Translations under genes and position numbers: made by a program | Notes under the pieces: model-generated | What the model saw: the letters and a program-made list of their open reading frames with translations, nothing else | Told to the model about the DNA's origin: nothing | Database searches by the model: none | Source: Tachypleus tridentatus | Lineage: Eukaryota > Arthropoda > Merostomata > Xiphosura > Limulidae | Direction: 5' to 3' | NCBI RefSeq assembly: GCF_004210375.1 | Contig: NW_027467782.1 | Coordinates: 24,097,276-24,161,275 of the forward strand | Length of the DNA stretch: 64,000 nt | Part shown: piece after piece, positions 12,300 to 22,850 of the stretch | Numbering within the stretch: the first letter of the stretch is position 1 | How the letters are laid out: every line of letters starts with the position of its first letter

Positions 12300-12560
12300 T
12301 ATAAAACTTGTGTTTATTTGTTATAGAGAAGAACCACATTGGGGTATTGATGTTATTTACGGATATATCTATTTTAATTGTAAGAAAGATTACAAACCCT
12401 CCCAAATTTCCTATCTATCAACACAATACAGAAACAGGACATACGATTTCTTTCCCCCACTTTAAAATTCTTTCAACAACCGAACAAGATACTGAACTTA
12501 TAATAAAAGAAATGTTATACATTAAAAAAAACTATTATTCCGTCCCTGAATAACATACAG
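12300..12560 (+). pseudogene. Penelope-like element: C-terminal GIY-YIG-type tail relic
   Basis: The frame ends YQHNTETGHTISFPHFKIL, then a run of acidic and basic residues, then IIKEMLYIKKNYYSVPE. H-x3-TGH-x-I-x-F followed by KIL and an E-rich helix is the conserved end of Penelope-like elements after the GIY-YIG endonuclease. The upstream nuclease core is not readable. It lies before, not after, the RT relic at 13210, so it is either a second element or a rearranged one. Confidence 0.55.
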
Positions 12561-13209
12561 TCTTGTATGGATTTAAACCTATTTTAACTGTGCAACTTGT
12601 ACCTCAGTGTTAATTTTCTCGTTTTGTATTTGTTTATTTCTTATTTATATATTTTTGTTGTAATCATAAATATCAACCTTGTCCATAGTTCGAAGCGTCT
12701 GAAAGTGTCTTATCCACCTGGACGTGCCGAGCCATGTTGATTTAACGATTATTATCTTTCCGTTTTGCTCGATAAATCTGACTTCAAAATAAAGAAAGTA
12801 GATACAGATATATCTTCTATCAGTTTTCAAAACAAAAATGTTATTCCTAAGTCCTTTAATTTAAAATTATTATGTTACAGCTTACAATCAATGTCAAAAA
12901 TACCTGCTGGAAAAACTCCAGTGAAAAAAAAAAAAATACCGGCATAAAAGTCATCTCACGGCAAAGTTCAACAGCAGCGAGACTGATTTTAAGAACAGTG
13001 TTACATTGTTAGTTTTTATACATTTAGTGTTTAATTTTTAGATGTAAAAACGGAAAACTGCTCGTCACGTACATTTACAAAATACATAAATTATTAAGCT
13101 CTGTAAAGTTACTAACAGCAAAAATATACTGACGTTATTCTTTAACTTTAACGCCTCCTTAGGGACTTAAAATCAAACAATAGCAAAATAAAACTTTACA
13201 AACAGTGCG
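12561..13209. other. AT-rich sequence between Penelope-like relics
   Basis: No readable domain. It may contain more decayed Penelope sequence. Confidence 0.35.
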
Positions 13210-13950
13210 TGCACCACTAGGTATAATATACGGCCTTCCTAAGATTTATAAACAGAATCATCCATTGCGCCCGACTAGGCATGGGCAGCTGGTTCGGGTG
13301 TTTGACTCGTAATGTAAGGATCGCGAGTTCGAATCCCCGTTACATCAAACATGTTAATCCTTTCTGTTATGGGGGTGTTATAAAGTGATGGTCAATCCCA
13401 CAATTCGTTGGTAAAAGAGTAGCCCAAAAGTTGGCGTTGGGTAGTGATGGCTAGCTGCCTTCCCTCTGGTCTTACATTACTAAATTATGGATGGCTAGAG
13501 CAGATAATCTTCATGTATCTTTGTTTTTCAAAAAACAAACGAAATTCAAAACAAACAAACCAGTACGCCCTATATCTTCTGCAAGCAGAATGCACAGTTA
13601 TAAAACAACCAAATTCCTTATACCTATTCTTAATCCATTAACATTTAACGAATTTATTGTTATTGGTTCATTTTCATTTGTTAAAGAGTTAAAAGATCTA
13701 CGCCCTCGTAATGAATGCTTATTGGGTCCTTTTGATGCAAGTTATTTATTCATGAACATTCCTTCGGATTAAACTGTTGACATTTGTTTGCAAAAACTCT
13801 TTCAATAGGAGTCTCTTGTTCATGGCTTAATTAAATATCAACTTAGATCTTTAATTATTCGTATTTAAATAACAACCGTTTTGTATTTAATGAACAAATT
13901 TAAAAAGTTTTTCGAGATTATGGGAAGATTACGATGAAAAGTTATATTAC
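13210..13950 (+). pseudogene. Penelope-like reverse transcriptase relic split by a SINE
   Basis: Before the SINE the frame gives YGLPKIYKQNHPLRP (13222-13272). It resumes after the SINE as ISSASRMHSYKTTKFLIPIL, then SFSFVKELKDLR and DASYLFMNIPSD with a stop where the family usually has an acidic residue, then TVDICLQKLF. This is the order of Penelope-like RT motifs (GLPKIHK, FDVxSLFTNIP). Excising the SINE rejoins the frame at PLRP-ISS. Several stops and frameshifts follow, so it is inactive. Confidence 0.75.
13273..13563 (+). mobile_element. SINE-A nested in the Penelope-like relic
   Basis: Full-length but diverged: head GACTAGGCATGGGCAGCTGG, GAGTTCGAATCCCCGT, body TTCGTTGGTAAAAGAGTAGC, tail ending AAACAAACAAACC. 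It is flanked by an imperfect duplication (TGCGCCC at 13266-13272, TACGCCC at 13564-13570). The head is closer to TAGTTAAGG-type variants than to the most common form. Confidence 0.85.
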
Positions 13951-14222
13951 ATTAATTTATTGACATAATTGTTTTTGGCCTTTTTACTTGAACTCAAGTC
14001 AGCAACTGCTTACAAAATCTAAGGATATTTTTACCGGCTAATTCCTTCTAATGAATTATGTAAATATAAATCAATTTGCTTTACCTTCTTTATTAAGAAC
14101 TCTGGATCAGATTTGTTTGTTTTTGTTTACTTCCACTTAATTTAATATCGATAGTTTCTTGTGCTAACACTTTTGAGTTCAATCTATTTTCACTATTCGA
14201 ATTAATGTTCTTTTCCGAATTT

Positions 14223-14491
14223 TGGGCTCGGCATGGCCAAGCGTGTTAAGGTGTGCGACTCGTAATCTGAGGGTCGCGGGTTCGCATCCCCGTCGCGCCA
14301 AACATGCTCGCCCTTTTATCCGTGGGGGCGTTATAATGTGACGGTCAATTTGTTGGTAAAAGAGTAGCCCAAAAGTTGGCGGTGGGTGGTGATGACTAGC
14401 GTTCCCTCTAGTCTTACACTGCTAAATTAGGGACGGTTAGCACAGATAGCCCTCGAGTAGCTTTGTGCGAAATTCAAAACCAAAAACAAAC
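14223..14491 (+). mobile_element. SINE-A with target duplication
   Basis: Complete and well-preserved head (GCATGGCCAAGCGTGTTAAG, GGGTTCGCATCCCCGTCGCG). There is a short deletion in the body after CGGTCAAT. Flanked by the 11-bp repeat TTTCCGAATTT at 14212-14222 and 14492-14502. It probably lies in the decayed 3' part of the Penelope-like relic. Confidence 0.92.
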
Positions 14492-14502
14492 TTTCCGAAT
14501 TT

Positions 14503-15097
14503 CCGTTACGTTGCTATGATACAGTGACGTTTAACAATAGTTCTTGGACGTTGGACGTGCAGTGGTTGATAAACTAGAGGTTCAGGTTTTTGTAAGAAGT
14601 TTAAAATAACCTTAATTTATGACATTAAAATGTTTTTATTATTAATTTCATTGATATGTAAATCTTATTTTATTCTTTTAAAAAGTTGTATTTCGTTTTT
14701 ATTACTTGGCGATGCTCCGATCAACCGTTCTTTTTCAAGACAAAAACAAGCCTATCATTAGAGAAACCCTTAAGAACGTTTTGAATTGCAACAATACGCG
14801 AAGACGGAATGTAACGGAGATAATGCAAAGAAATTTAAACAATTCCATAGTTTTCAGTTAATTTTAATTTTATTTCGGATAAGTCTCTGATATATTTGCA
14901 TGTTTCGTACAACTGTCTCAATTAACCAGAAGTTTGGATTTGAGCCTGTACATTAATTAAATGTTGGTATGTATTAAATTTATGTTATTTGCCAATATGA
15001 TTGATGCACACAATTTCCTTTTTTGTTTACACAAACACATTTTAATACAAAACATAACAACAATTTTATTTATAATAACAGTTATTACTAATAGTTA
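14503..15097. other. AT-rich sequence, nothing identified
   Basis: Nothing recognised. Confidence 0.4.
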
Positions 15098-15159
15098 TTA
15101 CAAATGATGGTTTATATACAACAGTTTTACAAACTTACAAACAATACTGAATCTTATAC

Positions 15160-15382
15160 CTGGCTTAGAACTGAATCTTTTATAGGTTAAGTCCACGCCG
15201 AACAAATTAATCCTCAGTTGATGTTGCTGCACCTCGCTTGCTCTAACGCCGTCTTTCTTGGCTGGCCCCACACCCCTTACTTTATGGGTGAAGATGTCAC
15301 AGTAAGAATAATAACGTCCGAAATTATTCTCTGAAGTTGAATGATTGGTAATGTTCAAAATCAATAAACGCTTCTGGTTCAT
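15160..15382 (-). CDS. Candidate first coding exon, unknown protein
   Basis: The minus-strand ATG at 15382 has a purine-rich context (AACAGAAATGAACC) and opens 74 codons to a strong donor (CCAG|GTATAAG, cut after 15160, phase 1). The peptide starts MNQKRLLILNITNHSTSENN and includes KVRGVGPAKKDGVRASEVQQ and LFGVDLTYKRF. It contains G/C-rich codons that stand out from the AT-rich surroundings. No family was recognised, there is no signal peptide or membrane segment, and no second exon was found. An alternative donor inside the exon (AAA|GTAAGG) also exists. It could be chance. Confidence 0.3.
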
Positions 15383-15493
15383 TTCTGTTGTTTCTGATTA
15401 ATAAACGTTACTCACAGTTATAGCTTCCTAGGCATATAGCACACTGACTGGTTACTGTCTCTCAGCTCTGTATAAGAATTACGGAAGAGTGTA

Positions 15494-15733
15494 CAGGGTG
15501 TTCTGAAAGTCACTGTGCAGTTTTGTAATCATATTTTATTCAGTCTATTTCAAGCCAGCAACTGATAGCGGTGTTTAGGAACGAAATAAGAAGGATCCAG
15601 GCCTGTATTGATGCCAACGGGGGCCACTTTCAACATTGTTTGTAATTGCCATTCATAGTTACTTCCTGTATTCTATATTGAAACATGTCTGTTAATAAAT
15701 GTATAAGTGCACAGTGACTTTCCAAACACCCTG
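15494..15733 (+). mobile_element. Mariner-derived short element (240 bp)
   Basis: Terminal inverted repeats CAGGGTGTTCTGAAAGTCAC (start) and the complement of CAGGGTGTTTGGAAAGTCAC (end) match over about 26 bp with two differences. TA dinucleotides flank both sides (15492-15493, 15734-15735). The interior at about 15560-15645 encodes RNEIRRIQACIDANGGHFQH then a stop, which resembles the C-terminus of a mariner-type transposase. It is therefore an internal-deletion derivative keeping the last transposase codons. Confidence 0.88.
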
Positions 15734-15735
15734 TA

Positions 15736-16849
15736 GTTATTTTGACACTGTTCTCGCGCGCTTTTGTCAACTAGATATTGATGCTTTTCACTTTCAAAAA
15801 TTTTTTACAAATTTCAACAACAAGCAGGACTTGCACACAATACGTAGTCAACAATATACGTCACATGGAAAAAAGAGAACTATATAGAAACAAACGCAGG
15901 TATTAAAATAAATGTACAGCGGAAAATTCGTTACAGTACATATACAGATTCTTCTACCAAAGGTAAAATTGAAAGGAGAACTAATGACGTTGAGGCATAA
16001 TATTTCCCTTGATTGATCGTAACCACTGCTGTTGGTTGCAGTTTCGCCTGTTGAAGGCTCATCAGCGCAGCTTGAGCTGGCTAATCAAATAAATATAATT
16101 AGGCTTCTTATTACCGTGATTTGTATACAACATTAACGGAAGGGGGTTAAGTCGTCTTCAATCACCAATAAAGTAACCTAAAATAGTTTAAGTATTTGAA
16201 TGATGTTAGAGGTCGTGCCTGAATCACCCTTCCACATTATATTGGACCAAGTATTTATTACTTTGTTAATGTGATTTATCTCAAAAAATTTATTTATTTA
16301 TGACATTCGTATTTTTTTTATGTATATACATATATAACTCTAATTATCAAACATATGGTTTCAGTTGTTTGTAAACATTGTTATACACGGTTATTTATTT
16401 TACATGAAACATCAGATTTGAAACTTTTTTCGTTTACGAATTTAATAATCAGTTAGAGATACGAGAAGGTCTTTGTTTGAAATGTTGTATCTACAGCACA
16501 GTGTATTTTATATTTATCTGTGCTTAACAACTTATTATTCGTGGTTAATATGTTATCAATTATTGTAAACAATAAGACAGTGAATTAATATTTTACGTCG
16601 TGTTCGCCTCCCAGAAACTGTCAAAGAATGATTACACATACTCTTGTAACACATATTAGTATTAAACCTGTTAATTTTGAAACACTTTTATTCCCGATAT
16701 TTGACTTTCCTTGATCATTAATATATTTTAGTATTTATATTTTACTTTTTTCTATAATATTTTAATTTTTTGCCTCGTTCTACTATTTTTATTTTATTTC
16801 TTCTTGATTTACTTTCACTGTTTCTTAACTCCAATAAGCCACCAAGTAA
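15736..16849. other. AT-rich sequence, nothing identified
   Basis: No domain or repeat structure was recognised. Confidence 0.4.
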
Positions 16850-16960
16850 CTCAGCAGCATGTTTTCGGACTTACAACACTTAATATCAGGTTGATGGACA
16901 CAGGACAGATAGCCCACTATGTGGCTTTATGTGAAACTACAAACCAACAAACAACTCCAG
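16850..16960 (+). mobile_element. SINE-B-like relic
   Basis: GGACTTACAACACTTAATAT, then CAGATAGCCCACTATGTGGC and TTTATGTGAAAC. The tail module is clear but the B box is lost. Confidence 0.6.
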
Positions 16961-17558
16961 TAATACTCATAAGGTCATCTCAAAGATTAAAGATTAATTA
17001 ATATTATATTTTAATTTCACCAAAATAATCCCAATTCTGAACTTCATTAACATATTATATCTTTAGTTGCCTTCTTTTATTACCTGTTAAAATTATGTCA
17101 CGTTCGGTTTATTTACGGATGAAAAATCTCAATTTATTTCTGCCTTTGTCTGCTACAGATTTGTTAATCTTGAAATTTAGTTTCACATTTACTGTCCATT
17201 AATTTTGAAAGTTAAGAAGTTGATATAAACTTTCTATGTCATACTTAGATTGATATGAAATTCTGTGTAATAGTATTTTGCGCTTATAAAGTACCTTTTA
17301 TCTTTATCCTTTGATACCATTCTGCCTGACGTCTATACCAAGTCAAACATATTATTGTTTATTACGTGAAGAAGTAAAAAAAACTTCTCAAACTATCAAA
17401 AGTTGTTAACTTTTCGAAATTGTTAATGCGGTCGTGTGGCTTTACACATCAGGGAGTCTAGGAGGTTATGTGAGTCATGGTTTTAAAAACTGTTACCAGA
17501 TGGCAATATCAGTAGGAGCAATTCGTGATGACGAGTAACCTACTTGAAGTAAAAATGT
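16961..17558. other. AT-rich sequence, nothing identified
   Basis: Nothing recognised. Confidence 0.4.
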
Positions 17559-17568
17559 ATCTCAGGAC

Positions 17569-17694
17569 GCTGCTCCTCGCCAGTACAGTGGTATGTCTAC
17601 GGATTTACAATGCTAAAATCAGAGATTTGACTCCTCTCGGTGGGCTCAGCAGATAGCCCGATGTGGCTTTGCTATAAGAAAAACAAACAAACAA
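17569..17694 (+). mobile_element. SINE-B with target duplication
   Basis: Starts GCTGCTCCTCGCCAGTACAG, contains GGATTTACAATGCTAAAATC and AGATAGCCCGATGTGGCTTT, and ends AAACAAACAAACAA. Flanked by the 10-bp repeat ATCTCAGGAC at 17559-17568 and 17695-17704. Confidence 0.92.
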
Positions 17695-18053
17695 ATCTCA
17701 GGACAGTTGGTGTGGGTGTTAACACTTTTGCCAATAAAGCAGAGAACAACGTTTCGACCATAGGTCATTTTCAGATTAAGAAAGATACAATATTTGTACG
17801 AGTTGTATTACTAGGAGCGTTTTGATAGGGGACGTGTCAGCGACAATCTTCTCAAAGACCCAAACCACACTATTCTCTCACAGTTCTCAGGTGATGTTGC
17901 AATCTGGAATAGTGTCGAAAAACCAATAACAGCAAAAAAAAACCACTGCTAAACAATATAAAATTTTCACTGAACTAAATGGAGAATTAAAATAAATGCG
18001 CACAAAATACAAGCCATAGTATTTGCGAAATCGTAGAAAAGGTTTGGCTTATT

Positions 18054-18250
18054 TTAAATTTTGCACAAAGCAACACGAGGGCTGTCTGCGCTAGCCGTCC
18101 TTAATTTTGTAGTGTAATACTAGAGGGATAGCAGCTAGTCGTCACCACCCATCGCAAACTCTTGGGCTACTCTTTTACCAACGAATAGTGAGATTAACCA
18201 TCACATTATAACGCCCCTTTGGTTGAAAGGACGAGCATGTTTGGTAGAAC
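18054..18250 (-). mobile_element. SINE-A, 5'-truncated, nested in LINE relic
   Basis: Minus-strand copy with the tail and body intact (GTTTGCGATGGGTGGTGACG) but ending at CCAAACATGCTCG. The tRNA-like head is absent, consistent with 5' truncation during target-primed insertion. Confidence 0.85.
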
Positions 18251-18373
18251 ATAAAGCAAATTAATATTACAGTTATATCCAGACGTGACTTTTACAGGTA
18301 ACAATATCAGCAAAATTCTTAAGGATTACTTTGACTCAAACTGCATACAACACATTAATAGCATGAAAACCAG

Positions 18374-18482
18374 TCAGCGGTATGTCTCCGGATTTACAAC
18401 GCTAAAATCAGGGGTTCGATTCCTCTCGGTGGGCTGAGCAGATAGCTCTTTGTGGCTTTGCTATACGAAATACACACACACA
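18374..18482 (+). mobile_element. SINE-B nested in LINE relic
   Basis: Complete copy (TCAGCGGTATGTCTCCGG, AATCAGGGGTTCGATTCC, TGTGGCTTTGCTATACGAAA, CACACACA end). The flanks CATGAAAACCAG (18362-18373) and CATAAAAACCAG (18483-18494) are a 12-bp target duplication with one difference. Confidence 0.92.
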
Positions 18483-19280
18483 CATAAAAACCAGAATTTT
18501 GAAAATAGCGAGTTACTTTAAGAATGTGAATAATAAAAAGAAGATTCAACAGAAAACATATTAAAACCTTACAGAACATACATCAGACCAGTCGTAGAAT
18601 ATGTTTGTACAACATGGATAAATGTATCAAAAACACTCATCAACAAACAGCATATACAACATTGTATTTTAACGCAAGCATATACAGTCCCACGATCAAC
18701 AAACTAAATATTTCTACACAATTGTTCAAACATGCCAATTCTAGTAAACAGACTTCTGGATAACTCGCTTAAATATTATAACAGAAATATTAATTCAAAT
18801 GAACTGATGAGCAAACTAGAGAGTTACATAATACATGAAGAATCTAGCTCTAAGTACCTCTCCCCTCTGAACGTCATAAATAAAAAAACTTAAAAGTCCA
18901 AAAAGTGCTAGGCTAATTGAGTTGTAGATATAAACGTAGCTCTATTTTAAAATTTTGTATATAAAAAGAGGATTATGCGTTTGGGTGCATATGACTGTAT
19001 TCTGAACACAGACTAATAGTTCGATCATAAAAAAGAGAAGCTATAAAAATATATGAATTAATATTATCCCATGAAAAGACTAAGTTAATTACAACTACGG
19101 ACAATGGGCAAAATTTAATATACTGTAAGTAACACAACAACAAAGTAAATGCTAATTAATTACCCAGGATTTAGTAGCAGTGCAGATAAAATGACAGTTC
19201 CAGAGAGGGAGGAAGAGGTATACAGTAAACCTGTCCCTTTCTGGTCCGAAACATGGACTAAATCCAGATGAAGAATAATA

Positions 19281-20059
19281 ATTTGCTAGTGGTTGTATAG
19301 TTCTAATAAGTGGCACCAGAGGATAATGTGTTATCTACGTCTTCCTGAAAGGACTGTTTCGTGTCGCCTTACACATAAAATGTCCAAACTCAAAAAATGT
19401 ATCACTAACTGTAACGTATTAATGTGGTGTGTTATTGTTATTAAGCAGAAAACTACCCAAACATATATCTATACCCTTCTCACCGAAAGTAACGAAACCC
19501 TATTTGTAGCGTTATTAGCTCTTTGTCTTGTCGCTGAGCCAAGTAATGCAGTACAGTTGTATTCATCTGTTTCTAAACGATCGTATATGAAAGTATCTAT
19601 TCATACATTTAATGTTCTCAGATTTATATGATATAAATATATAACTAGAGCTTGACGGTCAAGTCTTTGTATATAAAGTCAGCATGTTACACATATTGGT
19701 CAAATGCTTTTGCAATGTTTAGGAAGATAAAGTAACAAACATTATCTACTGTAATGTGATACAAAAAGTGATTTTGACTTTGTAAGCACATTTACCCTTT
19801 ATTAATATTTTTATGAAGCTTGAATTAATATGTATATTTGTTATTTTTGTGTAGGAATTAAACTCACTATCCACTAGTTCTAATGAAATGGAGAAGCTAG
19901 AGAGATAGACTGTTTACAGTTTAGATTTCACTACATTCACTCTCAGCTATTAACAATATAAGTAAACTTAGAAGCTAAATAAAGACACAATAACAAGTTA
20001 TTTTATTATGTAGGGTGAAGTAGGGGGAAATCTTTTCATATAATTAACTTATTTTTACA
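19281..20059. other. Unassigned sequence
   Basis: Includes a 112-codon plus-strand open frame (19293-19631) with no recognised motif and no splice evidence. It is not called as a gene. Confidence 0.35.
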
Positions 20060-20600
20060 TGTTTACAGATAAACTAAACTAAACTAACGTGGCAGGGGTT
20101 CAGTTTAGAGAGAGAGAAATCAGAAGAGTTCTCTCTCCAACTGGGGTGTTCAGGAACTTTGTAGTTCCTCTTCGTCCGCTTTCGTGGGTTGTTATTAAGA
20201 TTAAGTGGTGGTTTTTTTATTATTATTATTATTTTAATAAATTAATTATCGTTATTATTCTTGACTTTTTTGGTGGAGAATGTCTCACTAAATGTTCTTT
20301 TGGGTGGAGGCAAAGGCAGCAGTGGAAGGAAAGGCCGGGACCTGTCCCGAAAGGAAAAAGTTGGGCAGATGTGAACATGAATGTAATTCATTCAAATTCA
20401 GATCAAATCAAACGGCCCGATTCCGGGTCTGGCAAAAAGGTTGCCTAGGCTGGGATCTAGAAATCCAATGCCTGAAGATTTTGATGTGGGGGGAAACGGG
20501 AGTGCTCCGAGAAAACCCACTTTCACACGACAGGCGCCGAAAGTTTTGCCTGTCGTGTGCCCTGTACCTGAAAAAAGGAATTCATGTTAATAACATAGAT
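20060..20600 (+). other. GC-richer segment, possible retroelement 5' region or ORF1 scrap
   Basis: Base composition changes sharply here. The plus strand carries two overlapping frames with Pro/Arg/Lys-rich wording: KERPGPVPKGKSWADVNMNV, then in another frame GSRNPMPEDFDVGGNGSAPR and KPTFTRQAPKVLPVVCPVPE. This is typical of disordered linker or gag-like ORF1 segments of LINEs, but no zinc knuckle is seen. It abuts the 3' end of the minus-strand Jockey element. The family was not recognised. Confidence 0.3.
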
Positions 20601-20637
20601 TTTATTTATTTAGATTCTTTGTTGAGTGGATTGTGAT

Positions 20638-22247
20638 TCTTGAAATATGTTGTAAGGTGATATGTATTTTGTTGGTGCACTTGATAATTTGTGTAGTGAT
20701 GCCGTTAGTTTGTTTCTATTTTCTGCTTTTAGATAATATTTGAGAGAAAGTTCTGTTATTCTATCTCTTATAGTTGGTAAATTACTAATTTGGTGTAGAT
20801 AATTTGTTGGCGTAAAAGATGGTAAACTGAATGCGGATTTTAATATTTTGTTTTGTTACACTTGGATTTTTTGGAGTGTGTTGTTTGACATATTGTATGT
20901 TACTTGACATCCGTACTCTATTAGTGGACGGATGTAAGCCTTGTATATTTGTATAATGGTGTTCGGTGCGCATTTCGATTGTTTACCAGTTATAGTCTTT
21001 AGATATGAAATCCTTTTTCTGATTGATGAGTGTATATTGTTTATGTGTTTTTTCCATGTTAGTTTTGTGTCGAAAGTGACACCAAGGAATGTGATGTTTT
21101 TGCTCATGTTAATGGTTGTGTTTTCAAGTGATAGTTTTATTTTTCTAGATTTTTCTTTGCTTCTTTAGTTTTCTATAGAAGGTGATTGCTTGTGTTTTTG
21201 TCGGATTTAACACGACCCTCCACTTGTTGCTCCATGTTGAGACGTTGTTTAGTGATTCTTGTACGCGAGGCATGGCCATTACTGGGTTTCTGGATGTGCT
21301 CCAGATTGCGATGTCGTCTGCGTATTGTGAATTGTGTGTGTATGTTAGATTTGGAAAAGGTATGTCACTGACGAAAATTATGTATAGAAGTGGAGAGAGG
21401 ACTGATCCTTGGGGCACTCCTGCCGTTATATTAAATAATTTGGATATGGTTTTATTGACTTTTACTTGTGCTGTTCTATTGGTTAAAAAATTTGAAATCC
21501 ATTTGACTATCGTAGGATTTATTTGTAGGTGATTTAGTTTGTATATGATGGCGTTGTGCCAAACACTGTCGAATGCTTTTTTGACATCTAGGAATACCCC
21601 GATGGTTACTTGATTGTTGTTGTAAGCTTTGTAGATTGATTCGGTGAGTCGTGTGAGGTGATCTGTTGTTTGTCTATTTTTTCTGGAGGCATTTTGAGAT
21701 TCTGGAAGGATGTTGTTTGATTCGCAAAAATGGAGGAGACGGTTGGAGATAATTCTCTCCATCAGTTTGCCAAGGCAGCTTAACAGACTGATGGGGCGGA
21801 AATTACCTGGATTTGTTCTGTTAGTTTGTTTCTTGGGGATCGTTGTTATGATGGCTTTTTTCCACGTGTCAGGGTAATACCCGGTCGCTAGTGAAATGTT
21901 CATGATGTTTGTGAGGTGTTGTAGTAGGAGAGTGGAACTTTTTTTGAGAATAATATTTGGTATTTGGTCATGTCCGGGGGAAGTGTTCTTCAAGTTTTTG
22001 ATATTAATCTTTAGTTCGGATATGGTTATTTTTTCTATTGATTGAATTTGAGTATGTTTCTAGTGTCTCTCCGGGAAATCCTGGTGAGAATGAAGCTTGG
22101 TTTGTATTTATGTAGTTGTTGACATGGTGTTGGTGTTGTGTGTCGAAATCTACTGAGTTTAAATCGCTAAAAGCGGATTTGTAATAGTCAGCTAATAAGT
22201 CAGCTTTGTCTTCGTCCGTCCTTGCGATTTTATTGTTGTGTGTGATG
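20638..22247 (-). pseudogene. Jockey-like LINE reverse transcriptase, best-preserved copy
   Basis: Read from 22247 downward. A linker segment (ARTDEDKADLLADYYKSAFS) is followed by a frameshift near 22035 and then the RT domain (21993-21150) with SPGHDQIPNIILK, GNFRPISLLSCLGKLMERII, FLDVKKAFDSVWH (motif A), GVPQGSVLSPLLYIIF (motif B) and QYADDIAIW (motif C, intact YADD). A second frameshift at about 21150-21180 leads into ITFLGVTFDTKLTWKKH and KAYIRPLIEYGCQVTY. The C-terminal tail in the same strand ends near 20640. Catalytic aspartates are intact, but at least two frameshifts and the missing endonuclease half (in or beyond the assembly gap) make it non-functional as assembled. Confidence 0.9.
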
Positions 22248-22747
22248 NNNNNNNNNNNNNNNNNNNNNNNNNNNNNNNNNNNNNNNNNNNNNNNNNNNNN
22301 NNNNNNNNNNNNNNNNNNNNNNNNNNNNNNNNNNNNNNNNNNNNNNNNNNNNNNNNNNNNNNNNNNNNNNNNNNNNNNNNNNNNNNNNNNNNNNNNNNNN
22401 NNNNNNNNNNNNNNNNNNNNNNNNNNNNNNNNNNNNNNNNNNNNNNNNNNNNNNNNNNNNNNNNNNNNNNNNNNNNNNNNNNNNNNNNNNNNNNNNNNNN
22501 NNNNNNNNNNNNNNNNNNNNNNNNNNNNNNNNNNNNNNNNNNNNNNNNNNNNNNNNNNNNNNNNNNNNNNNNNNNNNNNNNNNNNNNNNNNNNNNNNNNN
22601 NNNNNNNNNNNNNNNNNNNNNNNNNNNNNNNNNNNNNNNNNNNNNNNNNNNNNNNNNNNNNNNNNNNNNNNNNNNNNNNNNNNNNNNNNNNNNNNNNNNN
22701 NNNNNNNNNNNNNNNNNNNNNNNNNNNNNNNNNNNNNNNNNNNNNNN
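22248..22747. other. Assembly gap (500 N)
   Basis: Exactly 500 N, a typical fixed-size scaffolding gap. It interrupts the LINE, whose 5' half is not found to its right. Open frames made of X across it are artefacts. Confidence 0.98.
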
Positions 22748-22850
22748 CGATAATTTTACAGTCTTCAATCCTAAAATCCGCGGGTTCGATTCCTCGCCTG
22801 TGGACAGAGAGAAGGTAGCTCATTGAGGAAGCGTGAAATTTGCGCTAAAA
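22748..22850 (+). mobile_element. tRNA-derived SINE fragment cut by the gap
   Basis: CTTCAATCCTAAAATCCGCG followed by GGGTTCGATTCCTCGCC (B box) and GGTAGCTCATTGAGGAAGCG. The form is related to SINE-B, but the tail differs. The 5' end is lost in the N run. Confidence 0.55.

Larger units (their letters stand above)
17825..19280 (+). pseudogene. Jockey-like LINE 3' half, interrupted by two SINEs
   Basis: Readable pieces in order: FSGDVAIWNSVEKPI (a corrupted F/YADD motif, about 17888-17935), WRIKINAHKIQAIVFAKS (about 17980-18030), SINE-A, VTFTGNNISKILKDYFDSN (about 18280-18340), SINE-B, YRTYIRPVVEYVCTTWINVS (about 18570-18630), and the terminal SSSKYLSPLNVINKK (about 18850-18890). A 3' untranslated tail to about 19280 matches 7400-7610. 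The catalytic AD is changed to SG and there are stops, so it is inactive. Same family as 6724-7610. Confidence 0.8.

Noticed and set aside
19293-19631. 112-residue plus-strand ORF as a gene
   Set aside because: No recognisable motif, no splice or start context of note, and AT-rich codon use like its surroundings.
20856-21107. Separate small gene at 20856-21107 (minus)
   Set aside because: It is the frameshifted continuation of the Jockey reverse transcriptase C-terminus.
22206-22826. Long open frames across the N run
   Set aside because: They consist of undetermined bases and carry no coding information.
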